Shown here in pieces: positions 1-11,693 of a stretch of 64,000 nucleotides of DNA. The notes under the pieces were generated by a model. It worked only from the letters and a program-made list of their open reading frames with translations. It was not told the DNA's origin and ran no database searches. The stretch comes from Rotaria socialis. Taxonomy: Eukaryota; Rotifera; Eurotatoria; Philodinida; Philodinidae. The translations under genes and the position numbers were made by a program. Positions within the stretch are counted from its first letter, which is position 1. Each line of letters begins with the position of its first letter. Location of the stretch: NCBI GenBank assembly GCA_905331475.1, contig CAJNYU010002097.1, forward strand, positions 1 to 64,000, in the 5' to 3' direction.

Positions 1-178
1 TTTATTTTTTATGATCAATCAGATGCCCCCCCCCCTCTTCAACAATGTTTTATCCTGAAGTTGATCAATGCAACTCTGTTACGAAAACTTAATTGTTGAT
101 ACTATCTTCATAATATATAGTTAAGCAATTATTTTAACGTCGCAAGCATCGGATAACAACTGGGTCGATCGAAACCTG

Positions 179-227
179 TGGCGTGGGTGTCTTCTTATCA
201 CACCCATACACCCATACCACACCCTCA
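179..227. repeat. CACCC-rich short inverted repeat
   Basis: GGGTGT at 185-190 can pair with ACACCC at 200-205, and several further CACCC copies follow up to about 225. Similar GGGTGTGG/CCACACCC hairpins occur at 11631-11693 and 12517-12561. Confidence 0.45.
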
Positions 228-354
228 AGAACTGATTAACTATAAAAGAAAAAATACGTGAATTATTAAATTAAACACATTAATTTAATATAAAACCTTA
301 CTATATAAGAGAACACGAAAGAAGTGATCGAAGAAGTACGAATAAGACAATGTT

Positions 355-620
355 CGGCACCCAGGCCGAACAGTACGGTCCGTATACGGTTACTTTGCGA
401 CTATTTTCCGGATGAAAATTTGCCGTAATATCTGGCGCAGTAATACGGACCGTATGATCAAGAGAGTACCGAGCACAAACAGCCGTAAACCATGAAAATT
501 CAATCCCGTTTATGGCGCCGTATCACTGTGCCAGGTCTTACGGGTAAATACGGCCTATTTACTGCCGTAAATATACCGTTTTGACATCGTTTACCGTCGA
601 TAAACAGACTGTAAACGAAT
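355..620. repeat. Cluster of TACGG/CCGTA motifs, possible MITE relic
   Basis: About a dozen copies of TACGG or its complement CCGTA lie in roughly 270 bp, many as short palindromes such as TACGGTCCGTA. The stretch is more GC-rich than its surroundings. No open frame runs through it. A decayed foldback element is the likeliest explanation, but no clear terminal repeats or target duplication were found. Confidence 0.35.
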
Positions 621-710
621 CCGTTTTGATCAACCTGGGCATATAAAAATTATCTTCTTCTTTTTCTTTTCACTTGTCTTTTAGTTTTTAATGATGATGC
701 TTGTTCGATA

Positions 711-1031
711 ATGTTAATATCACAAGTTCCATCTTCTGTTGATTTGGATATAGAAAATACTGTGACTGCAGTTGAATTCGATTGTATTGTATCTGATGGT
801 ACTCGAGATTTAATAAATACAACAAAAGAAGAATTTTCTGGAATGAAAGTTTTTAATATGATGCATCCACGTATAGAACATTCTTATTTTAAAGTTACAA
901 TCAATGATGATATAAAATATATACATAAACAGACTGCTTGGTGGTTATTAACTGGTGAAAAAGTAAAATGTCAAACGATCGACTGCTTCGAGTTATGGAG
1001 TCCATCGGGTCTGGCTCCGGATCCAGATTAA
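711..1031 (+). pseudogene. Frame-broken relic of an unrecognised protein
   Basis: An ATG-initiated frame encodes 106 residues including IHKQTAWWLL around residue 70. After that the original frame appears lost. From about 969 the +1 frame reads SNDRLLRVMES, which looks more protein-like than the tail of the open frame. I do not recognise the family with certainty; a fragment of a repetitive or transposon-borne protein is an inference. No intact exon flanks it. Confidence 0.35.
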
Positions 1032-3801
1032 AAATATTTTTAGCTATTGGGTCAGATCACAAGAAACTTCTTACGCATATAATTGAGTGAAAAGGAAGCT
1101 GATGTTGTTGATGTTGAAGTTGTCTAAGTTAAGAAACAATATAAACATTTTAATACATTCATTCCTTATTCCATCCGAAGCTGCATACTACTAGCGAGTC
1201 GCTAGGAGTCAGAGTCCATTATAAATTAATTGTTAAAAGCTCTTTATTGGATAGTTGAAAGAGCGTGTAAGATGTACTACTTGCATGAAAAAAAAGGACA
1301 GAAATGCCGTGCCTCCGGAACGATAACCAGATTCAATTAGAAAATTTGATTACAAGTTTAAGAGTATGTTTTGTTCCAGATCTATTTTGGATTAATAAAC
1401 TAGGTATTTGTCAAGAATCCAAGCTTAACTTTACGTTCAAGTTGAAAGAAGTATGATTAAAATTTGCATTCCAAAGAGGTAAAGTTCAAATAGATTCTTT
1501 CATTGAAAGAAATTTTTTGTTCAGAACTATTTGTGTTTCATCAAAAAATAATTTTAACAAAAGAAAGATTTTCAGAAAATATTTTTAAAATTTTGATTTT
1601 TTAGAAAGTTAAACTTAAAGATATGCTTGCTTTAGCTTTAAATTTAAAGATTAAAGTTGAGGCACGCTAAACCCCCTCCCACAATAGAAACCCCTCCTAA
1701 GAAAATAATCTGTTTTCTATAAGAACACCATTTTTCAAACTTCTGATAGCTTTTGCGTGATACAATTTGTTTGACCTACTAATATGGTAGGGGGTTTACT
1801 TCAATTTGAATAATTCTATCAGAGTAGTTTCAAAGTTTTAGTGTCATCACTAGTATGGGTTCAGACGCATTTGATGTACCGGGTCCGGGTCCGTGGTCCA
1901 AAAATTCTTGGACCCGATGGGTTCTACTTTGAGTATAACAGATTAATAAAAAAAGTTGATTGTTTTTGTTTTCGTTATATAATACTTTTTTCATTTATTT
2001 TCAATAGATGAACAGCGCTTTACTGACTTTCAATTCTTGAAATAAAGAATGTGCTGTATGAGAATAAAAAAAGATAATGTATGCTTTTATCCAAATTAAG
2101 ACTAATAAAAATTTTACCTATTAGTTCACACGATACAAACAGAAAAAAATAGAAGTATTGAATTTTTATAATGGATTTCAAAAAAATAGGAAATCATTTT
2201 ACGAGATTTCATGTAATTCCACTTGAATCCACTTGAATTCAAGGGACTGGATTCTGCTGCCCCCCACCCTGGTTAAACGACAGTTTCTTATAATTAGACA
2301 AATATCAATCAATTTTATGCTCTTGCATGGGAACTGAGAAATATCACCCTTTTCTCTTTGTCGCTTATAATACTATGGTATTCATATCAGTGGTGTCAAA
2401 CATTTACGGTTGGATCTAGTCTATATTCTCTCCTTTAACCGACTGATTTTGGTAGCATGTTTGATCAAAAATAAGTCGTAATGCACATACGCATTAAATA
2501 ATACACTACAAGGCAGAGAGAAACAGAGAAACTTGGAAGAGATTCGATAGAAAAAAAGACTGAATAGCCTTCTTGCTTTTACAGTTCTTTGTTTACACAA
2601 TTCATTCACCAGAACTTCATGCTGCCTGCTTATGCATACGTACAGCCAAGAAACTTGATAATAATAATAAAACTTGACGGGCTTCGTTTTCTTTCGCTCG
2701 TTCGTTCGCTGCGCAGACATTTTTTCATAGCAACTCTTTCAAATTCAGCTAACATCCGACGGAATCGTTGAAGGACGAATGTTAGACGAGGCTACTCATT
2801 TTTTTCCTTCTCTCCGCGAAGAACGCCTGTGAGAACAGTTTTTATTTTTCAATGTGCAAAAAATACATTGTAAGAAAGGGTTATTTGACTATATTCATAT
2901 GTTCTTATCTTCATACCTCTATTTCTAAATCTCTATTGAGACTCGGATTCAAAACTTCTGACGGGTAAATACAAAAATCTTGCATTCTTTTACACGTAGA
3001 CCCTACTGATTCTGTTAATCTTCGTCTCTGCAACATAAAAAATACAAGGACTGCATGTGATCATCATCTTTCACTTTTTTCTCCGTTCTACTCATCATTA
3101 ACACGAAAAATATTGTTTCATTTTTCAACAAAGGTGAGTATGTTTCGAAATTTATAAACTACAAACTGTTCGCAAAGTCAACAATTTTCAACACAAGTTT
3201 AGTTTAGAGGCAAAAAATAAGGTTTTTATAAGTCAATATCTGTGGAGCCTATCCAACCGAGACCATGGATTGTCGAGTCAAATTCCGATTAGAACCATGA
3301 TAGGAGCCATACAAAAAATTTCGAGTTAGCTCACTCGTATTCTAGGTACGCGTACTTCACCATATGGAGGGAAAGATTGAGATAGTAGTAAATGACTCCG
3401 ATGATACCCACATCATGGATAAAAGAACTACAGTACAGGTTCTTTATGATCGTTTGCATGTCAACATTCAAGTTACAGTTTCTTATGGTTCTCTCCAAGA
3501 AGAGAAAATAATTCAACACATTCTCTGTATGATTAAATGTGAATGACCATGGAGTCACTTTAATCTTAAACTAAGTGGCTATTTAACTAGGGGCTTCATG
3601 AACTCAGGAGTAAATAAACAATTGAATATGTGTATTTCTTTAAAATTCCGTCCGATGACTTTCATATTTTTATCACAAACACAGGTTTGGCTGTTCCAGA
3701 TGAGTCATTTTTCTGTTAATTTGAAATAAATATAAATTAACACTCCTAGTCGTATAGCTCTCAGCACATTCTGTTTTAGACACCGATCTATTTTATATGC
3801 A
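1032..3801. other. Intergenic, no gene recognised
   Basis: Only short ORFs that overlap on both strands (for example around 2420-2770 and 3330-3560), without recognisable motifs. Contains the small foldback at 1668-1798. Confidence 0.5.
1668..1798. repeat. Small foldback with TAAACCCCCT ends
   Basis: TAAACCCCCT at 1668-1677 is matched by AGGGGGTTTA at 1789-1798, giving 10-bp terminal inverted repeats 131 bp apart. The interior is AT-rich and non-coding. This may be a tiny MITE; no target duplication was established. Confidence 0.35.
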
Positions 3802-5289
3802 ATGTCGAGTGGAATCTTTCCGACCACTACATCAACTTCGCGAAATATGCGTCACGCGCCTACTAACCTAGCACTGCCCATTCAAGTACCCTCTTTAAAA
3901 TGTGATACATGTGCGCAAAACGATGCAACAGCTCTATGTATCGGATGTTACGGCTCATTTTGTTTTGATTGTTTTATTAAACATCGTAAAAAGGTTTCAG
4001 AAGACTTTGGTAAATTAATTTATGAACATGACCTATTTGTAACATTGTTCAAAGCAAACTCATCGTCGGCATCAGCGGCAACAGCAACAGAGTCCACTAA
4101 AAAATTTGATCCTCTTCGTGTTCTAGCAGAAATTGACTCGTGGGAAGAAGATCTACGCACAAAACTTGAACGGATGGCCAATGAAGCTCGACAACAAGTC
4201 AAAGCTCGTGTTGACGATCGACACGATGAAATATTTAGAAGTTATCCAACAATAAAACAAAATTTTCATACAAAAGAGGAAGCAAAGCGGCATATTGAAA
4301 ATGCACTACCGACTATTAAAAAAAAATTATGTGAAATCAATGATAGTATTGAAAATTTTCCTAGTACAATGTCACTCAATTTCCAATCGGAAGAAATTGA
4401 TTTGAAAAAAACTGTCAAAGTGATTTCTACAAGAAATCCTAGTGGTACATCCGGTGTCAATAGAAAAGCATCAACAACAGGCACCATGAAAATGAAAGAA
4501 TCCTTAAATTTCAATAATCTCGGTCAACCTCCATTTAAAAAAATTGAACATCTAGGTGGTGGCATGGCTATAGGTGCCTCTGATAAATTCATTGTTTATA
4601 CGAATGAAAATGATTTATGTATGATCGAATTAACGAAAGAAAATCGTATCGTTATTCCGCTGAAAGGCGTCAATGATATATGCTGGTGTGCAGAATTCGA
4701 TTATTTTGTTATCTTAACTGAAAAACGAGTATTCACGTTCGATCCAAATACGAGAGAACTCTATCACATAGATGAAATTAAATTATCAAGCAAAGGCGAG
4801 TTTTGGCGATGTACCTATGCAGGCAACACGAACACACTTTTATTGTGTTATTGGTCACGTGGCGGCTCACCCATTGAAGAATGGAAATTGACTAGTCCAG
4901 TAAGAACGAAATTGTGGCAAGCACCACAATCATGCGAAACAACAGAGACTATCCAGTGTATGCGTGTGTCATTGAACGGAAGTTACGTAGCTCTTACAAT
5001 CAATAATGACGAACAGGATTACTTTACATTACGTGATAGAGACATGAAACAAATTCATCAAATACCATTGCGCGTAACTGACTGCTTCAGTTTTGTTTCT
5101 CTTCCGAATAACGCGTGGCTTCTTTCGATTCTGGCCTATCATAAGTTATTTTTAATCGAAAGCAATTATAATCTGTCTAAAATACAACAGACGGATCCGG
5201 ATAAAGCATCAACACGAGGTATCGCAATATTAGGCGATAATATTGTAGCTGAAAGAACTGCATCAACCATCTGCTTTTTTAAGCTGTAG
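3802..5289 (+). CDS. B-box zinc-finger protein with coiled coil and propeller-like C-terminus (TRIM-like, no RING)
   Basis: Intact single exon of 495 residues. Residues 34-76 carry a B-box-type pattern: C34, C37, C46, C49, C54, C57, H61 and H76. A charged, helix-prone segment follows (about 105-185), then a region of about 250 residues (245-495) made of short hydrophobic strands separated by turns, consistent with a degenerate beta-propeller of the kind seen in TRIM/NHL proteins. There is no RING finger N-terminal to the B-box, so E3 ligase activity cannot be assumed. The start is the first ATG after an AT-rich leader. Bdelloids have many such B-box proteins; the partner is unknown. The fold of the C-terminus is an inference. 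Confidence 0.75.
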   Translation: MSSGIFPTTTSTSRNMRHAPTNLALPIQVPSLKCDTCAQNDATALCIGCYGSFCFDCFIKHRKKVSEDFGKLIYEHDLFVTLFKANSSSASAATATESTKKFDPLRVLAEIDSWEEDLRTKLERMANEARQQVKARVDDRHDEIFRSYPTIKQNFHTKEEAKRHIENALPTIKKKLCEINDSIENFPSTMSLNFQSEEIDLKKTVKVISTRNPSGTSGVNRKASTTGTMKMKESLNFNNLGQPPFKKIEHLGGGMAIGASDKFIVYTNENDLCMIELTKENRIVIPLKGVNDICWCAEFDYFVILTEKRVFTFDPNTRELYHIDEIKLSSKGEFWRCTYAGNTNTLLLCYWSRGGSPIEEWKLTSPVRTKLWQAPQSCETTETIQCMRVSLNGSYVALTINNDEQDYFTLRDRDMKQIHQIPLRVTDCFSFVSLPNNAWLLSILAYHKLFLIESNYNLSKIQQTDPDKASTRGIAILGDNIVAERTASTICFFKL

Positions 5290-5430
5290 TTTTTTTTTAA
5301 TTTAATAATATCTTTGAGGAAATGTATAAGCTTTGCTTTGCATAATCATACGCATAGAAATCGATTATTTTTATTCTAGAAAGTTGTACACTATTGATCT
5401 TTTATCTTCATATTAAGACTGCTTTCTAAG

Positions 5431-8400
5431 ATGGCAACAACAGCTTCGCCGGCGTCCGTTCTCAGGTAAGATGCTCCATATTAGAGGTCTCCAGAATCCA
5501 GAATCGATGCACTCGATCCTAGACTAACAGGGCTCACATGTGCAAATTCATGGACTGGGAAGAAAACTGTTTGTTTATGCCTGATGGGCATCCTGAAACT
5601 TCTGACGAACCTAGCTGATCAGTTGAGCGGAGACATAGAGAGCGAGGAGGAGGAGGAGGAGGAGTGGCTTAGTCACCGGAACTAAACAAAGAACGTATTT
5701 GAAAGATCTCGTCAATGTAGACTCAGAGATCTTTCAGAGCGAGGGGTTGAGTCTCGCGAAGCTAATAAAACGCGTGTGTCAAAAATTTTCGCGATGGCTG
5801 ACTCAAAGTTCTGTAGAAGAGTTCAGCTCGTCCCGCTTCACTGGATTCATGTACGGTTTGTACTACGGTTAAAGGCAGATGCAGGTGAATTTTGTTTTCT
5901 AGACCCTATCCTTTCAGTTTAGTGAATAAACCTTCGAAATGCGAAGGGCGCCACAAACGGTTGGTGTCGATGTGGTGAAAGAACAATTTGTGCCTACACC
6001 CTCGCCGACACTTAAAAATATTCCGTCATTCCATGGTTCCTTTTCTGAAAGAGACGACTATCTACATCAATTTGTTTTCGTTTTGTTTGTCTATACAACC
6101 ATTCAGAAAGCAATGCATTCGTAACAAACAGGACCCTATGATAGTCTATTGTTCTTCGGAATCTGCTGTACGAGATAAATCTTGACCAGAGGTATTCGAA
6201 GGTAAAAAATCAACATGGAAATTGTAGTTTACCACTAGGTTTGCTATCTTTACAGAATGCTTTTCAAAAGAAAGCGGACAAATATCATGTTATGTTCAGA
6301 GAACATTTTTTTGCTCGAAATTACAGACGAGCAAGCACAAAACATGTTAAACGAGTAGTTAGTAGTAGCTCGAAGAGGCGTTTGCAACCGTTGGGAGACG
6401 TTTTAGCAGAAAGCCAAATAGAATTGAGGATTCTGACCGAGAACTGCACTCACTAGTGGTCTTAATGTATCACCGGCACTTCCAGTGGCGGTAATACACT
6501 CAGCAGCGCACAGTCCCACAACAGTGAAGTATATTTGAAAATGATGATAAGGTGTTAGTAATCGGAAACCTGAGAAACGAGTTTCGGATTTGAACGTCAT
6601 TTTGTTCACGGACTGTGGATCACTTTTTATGCGATAAGATATTTAATTTGAAGTAGCTATTATCAGTGGCACTTGATGAAATTTTCTCGCAACTTTATCA
6701 AAAGCTATTGTGGCTACTACCTGCTTCAAAAAAAAAGCAGTGGGTACTACCTGTGTAAGACACTAAACTGGAATTTGACAGCTGTTTGTGGTGGAAAATT
6801 ATTCAGATTCTCCCAACACACTGTTCTTTTTTAAATGGATAGTAGTTTCAATATCAGCTCCAATCTCAAATAATTCCAAATCAAGAACTGGAAAACATTC
6901 ATCCTAATTTTTTTTCTTAGCATGTTCTTGATTAATTCTTGAAAAAAACGAAAACTGGCCATTTCCAACATTTCGATTCCATTTTAATCAGGCTTTGCAG
7001 AGAAGATCTTAGTAGTGTACGAGCAAAAGATAAAGGCGACGAGGAGCTGTTGTAATAGCTTCGAATCAGTGATTTTGTTATAGTAAGTTTCAAGGGAAAT
7101 GTCTGATGTTTTGGTCGAGGATTCGGCTGCGATAACAAGAATCTAAAAAAGTATTACGCGATGTAGGCCATGATATTTTTAGTGGAAGGCTGTATGACTT
7201 TCTCTATACTCTGCTTTCAGAATTCAGCCAAACAAGGTCGAATGACTGGCGCGTTCCCTGTTGTATCGGGAACACTTTAAATATATATAGATTCTGTTAT
7301 GCATCGATACATTCTCATTGTTCTTGTTTTTTTTCATTTTTAGTAACGGTACATTCTTTGCAATTGGAAATCCATTACTTGACATAAATGCAATAGTGGA
7401 CTTGGAATTTCTTGAGAAGTTTGTTAATCTATATTAATTATCTTAGCACTACCCACTATTGACTTCATGTTTATATCATTTAGATATAAACTAGAAGCAA
7501 ATGATGCCATATTAGCAACCCCTGAACACGAAGAATTGTAAGCTTTTAAAATAGTGGGACTTGAACAAACTATCAAATATCAATTTAATTTAGATTCCAA
7601 GAAATAAAACATCATAAGCAAGTTCAATTTTTCGCTGGCGGGTCAGCACAAAATATGATGCGTACAATAATTGTAAGTCATTTTAGTTTAGTTAAAATTG
7701 CATGTATAACAGAAACAAACAAAAAAAAAGATTGCGTTTTTAGTGGTTTTTACAAAAGCCAAAAGTAGCAGCGTATATGGGATGCGTTGGAAACGATGCT
7801 TCATTCGACAGATTACAAGAATTAGCTGATAGCGCTGGCTTAATAACTTCATATCAAATAAAGTCGGGATTCCCAACTGGAAAATGTGCTGTTTTGACTA
7901 CAGAGCATAGCCGGTATGCAGAACGCGAAGTATTAGATGCAACTTTATTCAATAAGATATATTTGCTTTTTAGATCAATGGTTGCTAGTCTTGGAGCTGC
8001 ACAACATTTCACTATCGACTATCTGGATATTCCTGAAAATCGGTTACTATTTGAAAATGCAAAAATAATATGTTGTGAAGTACGTACTTTGAGACACGAA
8101 ACATCATTTACACATTTTTCTGTATTTGTATCGCTCCTGTAGGCATTCTTTATCCAATCATCTTTTGATTCACTATTGGAATTAGCTGAACATGCACATG
8201 AATACCAAAAAATCTTTTGCATCACATTATCATCAAAACATGTTGTGAAAAAACGAAATGGAAATCATCTGTTAACCGCATGGCCGTATGCAGACTATAT
8301 ATTTGGATATGAAGAAGTGAATGATAGTTTGCATTTTTCTTCGGAGACGTATTATTACAATAAAGTGTACAATTTTAGGAGACTAAATTATTTGCAAAAG

Positions 8401-9692
8401 AACATTTGCACATTCAAGTAAGCTGTTAGAATCTCTGATTTATGCTAGAGAGTGGCGGAGCGTCACAAAGCAGAGTGATACTCATAGTATTTTATCCTCT
8501 CCAGTGAACTGTTATAGAGCCCGATTGTTGATGAGTGTTGACGTATATATTGAGAAAGATCAAAAATTCACCGACCTTCCCTACAGACCGTGGCAAGTAT
8601 AGTGATATCCTACTCCTTGGTTAGTGTCATTGATTGCAATCAATAGAGAGAGAGTCGCCGTGCACACTTGAAGCGACTCTATTGTGTCTCCCAATCCCAT
8701 AGGGATTGCACTGGAAGTTTTTATTGAAGGATCAGACTAAATACAAATCTTCTTATTTAACCATACAAAGAAAAAAATCAATAGGAAAGAAGTCGTTCAG
8801 AAGTGTGGGAGTGTCCCTTCTCTTCAACAATACATCCACTCTCTTCGAATTCCACATTTCAGCACCAACGGGGCTACGTTGAGAATCTGGACCTTTGCCA
8901 ATGATGAAATTCGTATCGGCAAACTTCCTACTACTGACTATGCTAGCAAAATTTTTGTCTTGTTTTGACCCGTGAGTCTCTAGTTTGTACTACTTTCTTA
9001 TCCATTTATCTGTCTTTCTAGACAGATGATCTTCATGCGATAATTACTGCGTTGCTTGACATACCCAAGTTAAATAAATCCAGACCTCGTATTATTGTTA
9101 TAAGCAGACTATTGGAACGCACATTAGTAGGAAAAGGTGAGACTATAATTTATATGAGTATTTTCTGTATTGAAAGTTTTTTAACTGTTGTTTTAGGAAC
9201 AGAAATTACAGAATATACATGGAAATGGCCACCACATATAGTTGATACACATGGATGCGGAGAAGCATTTGTAGGAGGTATAGATGCCCTGACCTTTGTT
9301 TGGATCGAAAGTAATTGTTTTTGTGAAACACGACTGGAATGAGTATTGAAGCATATAACTAGAAAAGGTAAAATCCTTCACTCCGTTTCACAGACGACGA
9401 CACACATTTGGACATGCTGTTCCTTAGATCTTATCAGGGATCGTGATCAATATGCACAGGGTCTTCGTGTAGAATTAAAAAGCGACTCCAACGTGTTTCA
9501 CATTTTAATTCCGAAGGAATTGCACTGAGAGCTTTTCATGTTTGTTCAGGTTTTTTGGCATACATGGCATTAGAAAAGAGCACCGATGAATCTGTTAAAG
9601 CTGGAATATACTGTGCATACGAATGTCTACAACGAACTGGATGTACATTTCCAGATCGAGTTTCATATGACCCTGTGACATTTTGGAAATGA
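5431..9692 (+). CDS. Adenosine kinase-like PfkB protein, probable pseudoenzyme
   Basis: Eleven exons: 5431-5465, 7344-7418, 7484-7537, 7594-7672, 7744-7913, 7974-8079, 8143-8316, 8379-8417, 9022-9136, 9197-9277 and 9550-9692. They join to 356 codons without a stop, about the length of animal adenosine kinase (345-362). Family marks are the N-terminal GNPLLDI, the substrate-loop AGGSAQN and the C-terminal RTGCTFP. Two hallmark positions differ. The PfkB NxxE motif (FGNETE in animals) reads FGYEEE, so the Asn is lost. The anion-hole and catalytic GAGDAF reads GCGEAF, with the catalytic Asp changed to Glu. The protein may bind nucleoside without normal phosphotransfer. Exon 1 is inferred from phase match and spacing and is the least certain. 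Introns of 1,878, 604 and 272 nt contrast with the usual 50-70 nt and contain foreign-looking sequence. Confidence 0.8.
5466..7343. other. Long first intron of the adenosine kinase-like gene
   Basis: 1,878 nt between a GTAAG donor and a TTTTTAG acceptor. The first 600 nt are more GC-rich than the surroundings, with a GGA-rich run near 5648-5665, and look like inserted material. Short ORFs (5939-6124, 6241-6456) show no recognisable motif. An independent small gene cannot be excluded. Confidence 0.4.
8418..9021 (+). pseudogene. Decayed coding fragment inside an intron of the adenosine kinase-like gene
   Basis: This 604-nt intron holds stretches that read as protein in changing frames: a GIALEVF-containing segment near 8700, a segment near 8800-8870 reading GVSLLFNNTSTLFEF, and near 8885-8968 TFANDEIRIGKL in another frame. 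Frame changes and stops show that it is broken. A related GIAL-containing piece lies in the later 272-nt intron (about 9475-9540). Origin unrecognised; a mobile-element coding region is an inference. Confidence 0.4.
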
Positions 9693-10087
9693 AATATGAA
9701 CGAACTAACTGACTTTCAATATTTTTTTTGTTGATCATCGGAGAGTAAATAACAATATTAAAATTGCTACTATTACGCATTTAGAATTTGTTCTCGCTCA
9801 GTTGACACACAATATTACTTTTTTTTCCAATTACGGAAAGTTATTTCATTCGCACGGGGCTTGCTTGTAATTTTCATTATTTACTTTTGCTCTTCCACTT
9901 GTTTATGCAGAGGAACATTATTTTTAGTAACATAAAGTAATAAAATGTTCCTTTCTCTCACAGCAACAACACTAAGTGGAACTACAGAAAAGAAAGAAAA
10001 AAAGAAAACATTTTTCTGTGACTGCTCGAAATGGCAACAATATGAAATTTCATATTTCAATTTGTTTAAACGAGAATCTTTTACCTA
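9693..10087. other. Intergenic spacer
   Basis: 395 nt between the kinase-like gene and the ADP-ribosyltransferase gene on the same strand. AT-rich; nothing recognised apart from presumed terminator and promoter functions. Confidence 0.5.
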
Positions 10088-11539
10088 ATGGCGCAGTCGA
10101 AATATGCATCACGTAATGTTGATAATACATCTGAACTGAAACAAAATTTACGATATTCCGATATCGGTGATCTACCAGATCAAACACTATTACCAATAGA
10201 TGGTTATCAACATCGTAAGCGTCTTCCGTTAGAATTAGCTTTGAAATCAGTTAAAGATCTATCAAATATCGATTCAAAAATTGAAACAGCTAAAGAAAAC
10301 TGTCAACATCCGTCTGACGGTCTCACACGGGATGAATCAGCAGCTATTCAAATTTACACTATGGAATGGTCGCCACATAAAACATGTGTTTATTATTTGC
10401 TAAATCGAGCATTACGCTTAGAAAATCGTGAGCTTTTAAAGCCTTGGTTCAGCTATTTAAAATTGATATTATCAGGATTATATAAACTTGAATCGTTTAA
10501 AGGCACTGTTTGGCGCGGCGTTAAAGTCGATTTAAGTCAAGAATATCCAACGGGTGCAACATTTATTTGGTGGGGTTTCAGTTCGTGTACTCTCACTTTG
10601 GATATATTACAGTCAGAACAATTTCTCGGAACGACCGGTCCAAGAACACTGTTTAATATTTACTGCGAGAACGGAAAAGACATTCGATATCATTCATATA
10701 TAAAAAGAGAAAATGAAATCCTATTATTACCGGGTAGAAAATTTCGAGTAGTAGGGAATGTTGAAATTGCGCCGCATGCACATATCATAGAATTGAAAGA
10801 AATAGTTCCGAAATTTCCGTTATTAGCTGATCCTACAGACACGTCCGAGATAATAGGTGAAGATGATGATGAGGGTGTCTTACAGTCGATGGGAACCTAT
10901 GTTCAAGATATCATTCGAAAACGTCGTACTAGCTCTAGTATCGAAATTAATGGTCAGCAACTAAATGATCAAGATATAGAGTTGGTAGCAAATGAATTAA
11001 AATCGAATAGAAATTGGCTTACAATGGACTTGGCATCCAATTGTATCACTGATAGTAGTGTTAATTATCTTTGTGAAGGACTAAATAATAATTGTAAACT
11101 ATCCGTGCTATACGTTTGCAATAATCGAATATCAGATCGTGGTACAAAATCAATTGCAGGAACATTACAAACGCAGCGCACATTAAAAGAATTAAGTTTA
11201 GCCAGGAATGGTATTACGGATCGTAGTTGTGGCGCATTGGCAGATATGTTAAAAGTGAATGAAGCATTAGAGAAACTTTTATTAAGTGAAAATGAAATTA
11301 CGGATAAAGGAATACATCATATTTTATGCGCACTAACAATAAATGATAGTTTGAAAGAACTGGATCTTCGTACAAATCGGCTCACAGATAAATGTATTGA
11401 TGATATTGTAGTAATGTTAGAAAAAAATTCTACATTAACAGCACTAAATTTACAAGATAATCATATAAGTGAACATGGTCAACAACGTATCGAAAAAGCG
11501 GCTCAAAAAAATAAGAATTTAACTGAATTACATCTTTGA
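10088..11539 (+). CDS. Mono-ADP-ribosyltransferase (ART, R-S-E class) fused to leucine-rich repeats
   Basis: Intact single exon of 483 residues. The N-terminal half is an arginine-type ADP-ribosyltransferase: WRGVK (R143), the strand WWGFSSCT (S165-S166) and the catalytic ExE as ENE at residues 208-210, just before LLLPGRKFRV. A linker rich in acidic residues (about 250-265) leads to roughly seven RNI-type leucine-rich repeats (285-483), each about 28 residues with the pattern LxxLxLxxNxITDxG. ART enzymes transfer ADP-ribose from NAD+ to protein side chains. The repeats probably choose the target, as in innate-immune receptors. There is no evident signal peptide, so a cytosolic role is likely. 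ART-LRR fusions are known from bdelloids; the target of this one is unknown. All three catalytic motifs are present, so it should be active. Confidence 0.85.
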   Translation: MAQSKYASRNVDNTSELKQNLRYSDIGDLPDQTLLPIDGYQHRKRLPLELALKSVKDLSNIDSKIETAKENCQHPSDGLTRDESAAIQIYTMEWSPHKTCVYYLLNRALRLENRELLKPWFSYLKLILSGLYKLESFKGTVWRGVKVDLSQEYPTGATFIWWGFSSCTLTLDILQSEQFLGTTGPRTLFNIYCENGKDIRYHSYIKRENEILLLPGRKFRVVGNVEIAPHAHIIELKEIVPKFPLLADPTDTSEIIGEDDDEGVLQSMGTYVQDIIRKRRTSSSIEINGQQLNDQDIELVANELKSNRNWLTMDLASNCITDSSVNYLCEGLNNNCKLSVLYVCNNRISDRGTKSIAGTLQTQRTLKELSLARNGITDRSCGALADMLKVNEALEKLLLSENEITDKGIHHILCALTINDSLKELDLRTNRLTDKCIDDIVVMLEKNSTLTALNLQDNHISEHGQQRIEKAAQKNKNLTELHL

Positions 11540-11630
11540 GGCGGAAAGTTTGATGTTCAATGTTCATAAAAAAAAACTCTTTTGTATATTGTTTAATAAA
11601 AGAAATATTATTCTCTTTCGAAGAAATTCG

Positions 11631-11693
11631 CTTGAGGGTGTGGGGTGGGATGTGAATATAGATCTTCTCATCGCAGCCACATCCACCCTCAAG
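11631..11693. repeat. CACCC hairpin interrupting the F-box relic
   Basis: CTTGAGGGTG at 11631-11640 and CACCCTCAAG at 11684-11693 form perfect 10-bp inverted repeats. GGGATGTG/CCACATCC extends the stem with small mismatches. Confidence 0.6.

Larger units (their letters stand above)
1..710. other. Intergenic, no gene seen
   Basis: No supported coding region. Two local signals are listed separately: a CACCC-rich hairpin near 179-227 and a cluster of TACGG/CCGTA motifs at 355-620. Confidence 0.6.

Noticed and set aside
2421..2771. Overlapping ORFs on both strands
   Set aside because: No recognisable motif, low-complexity composition, no splice support.
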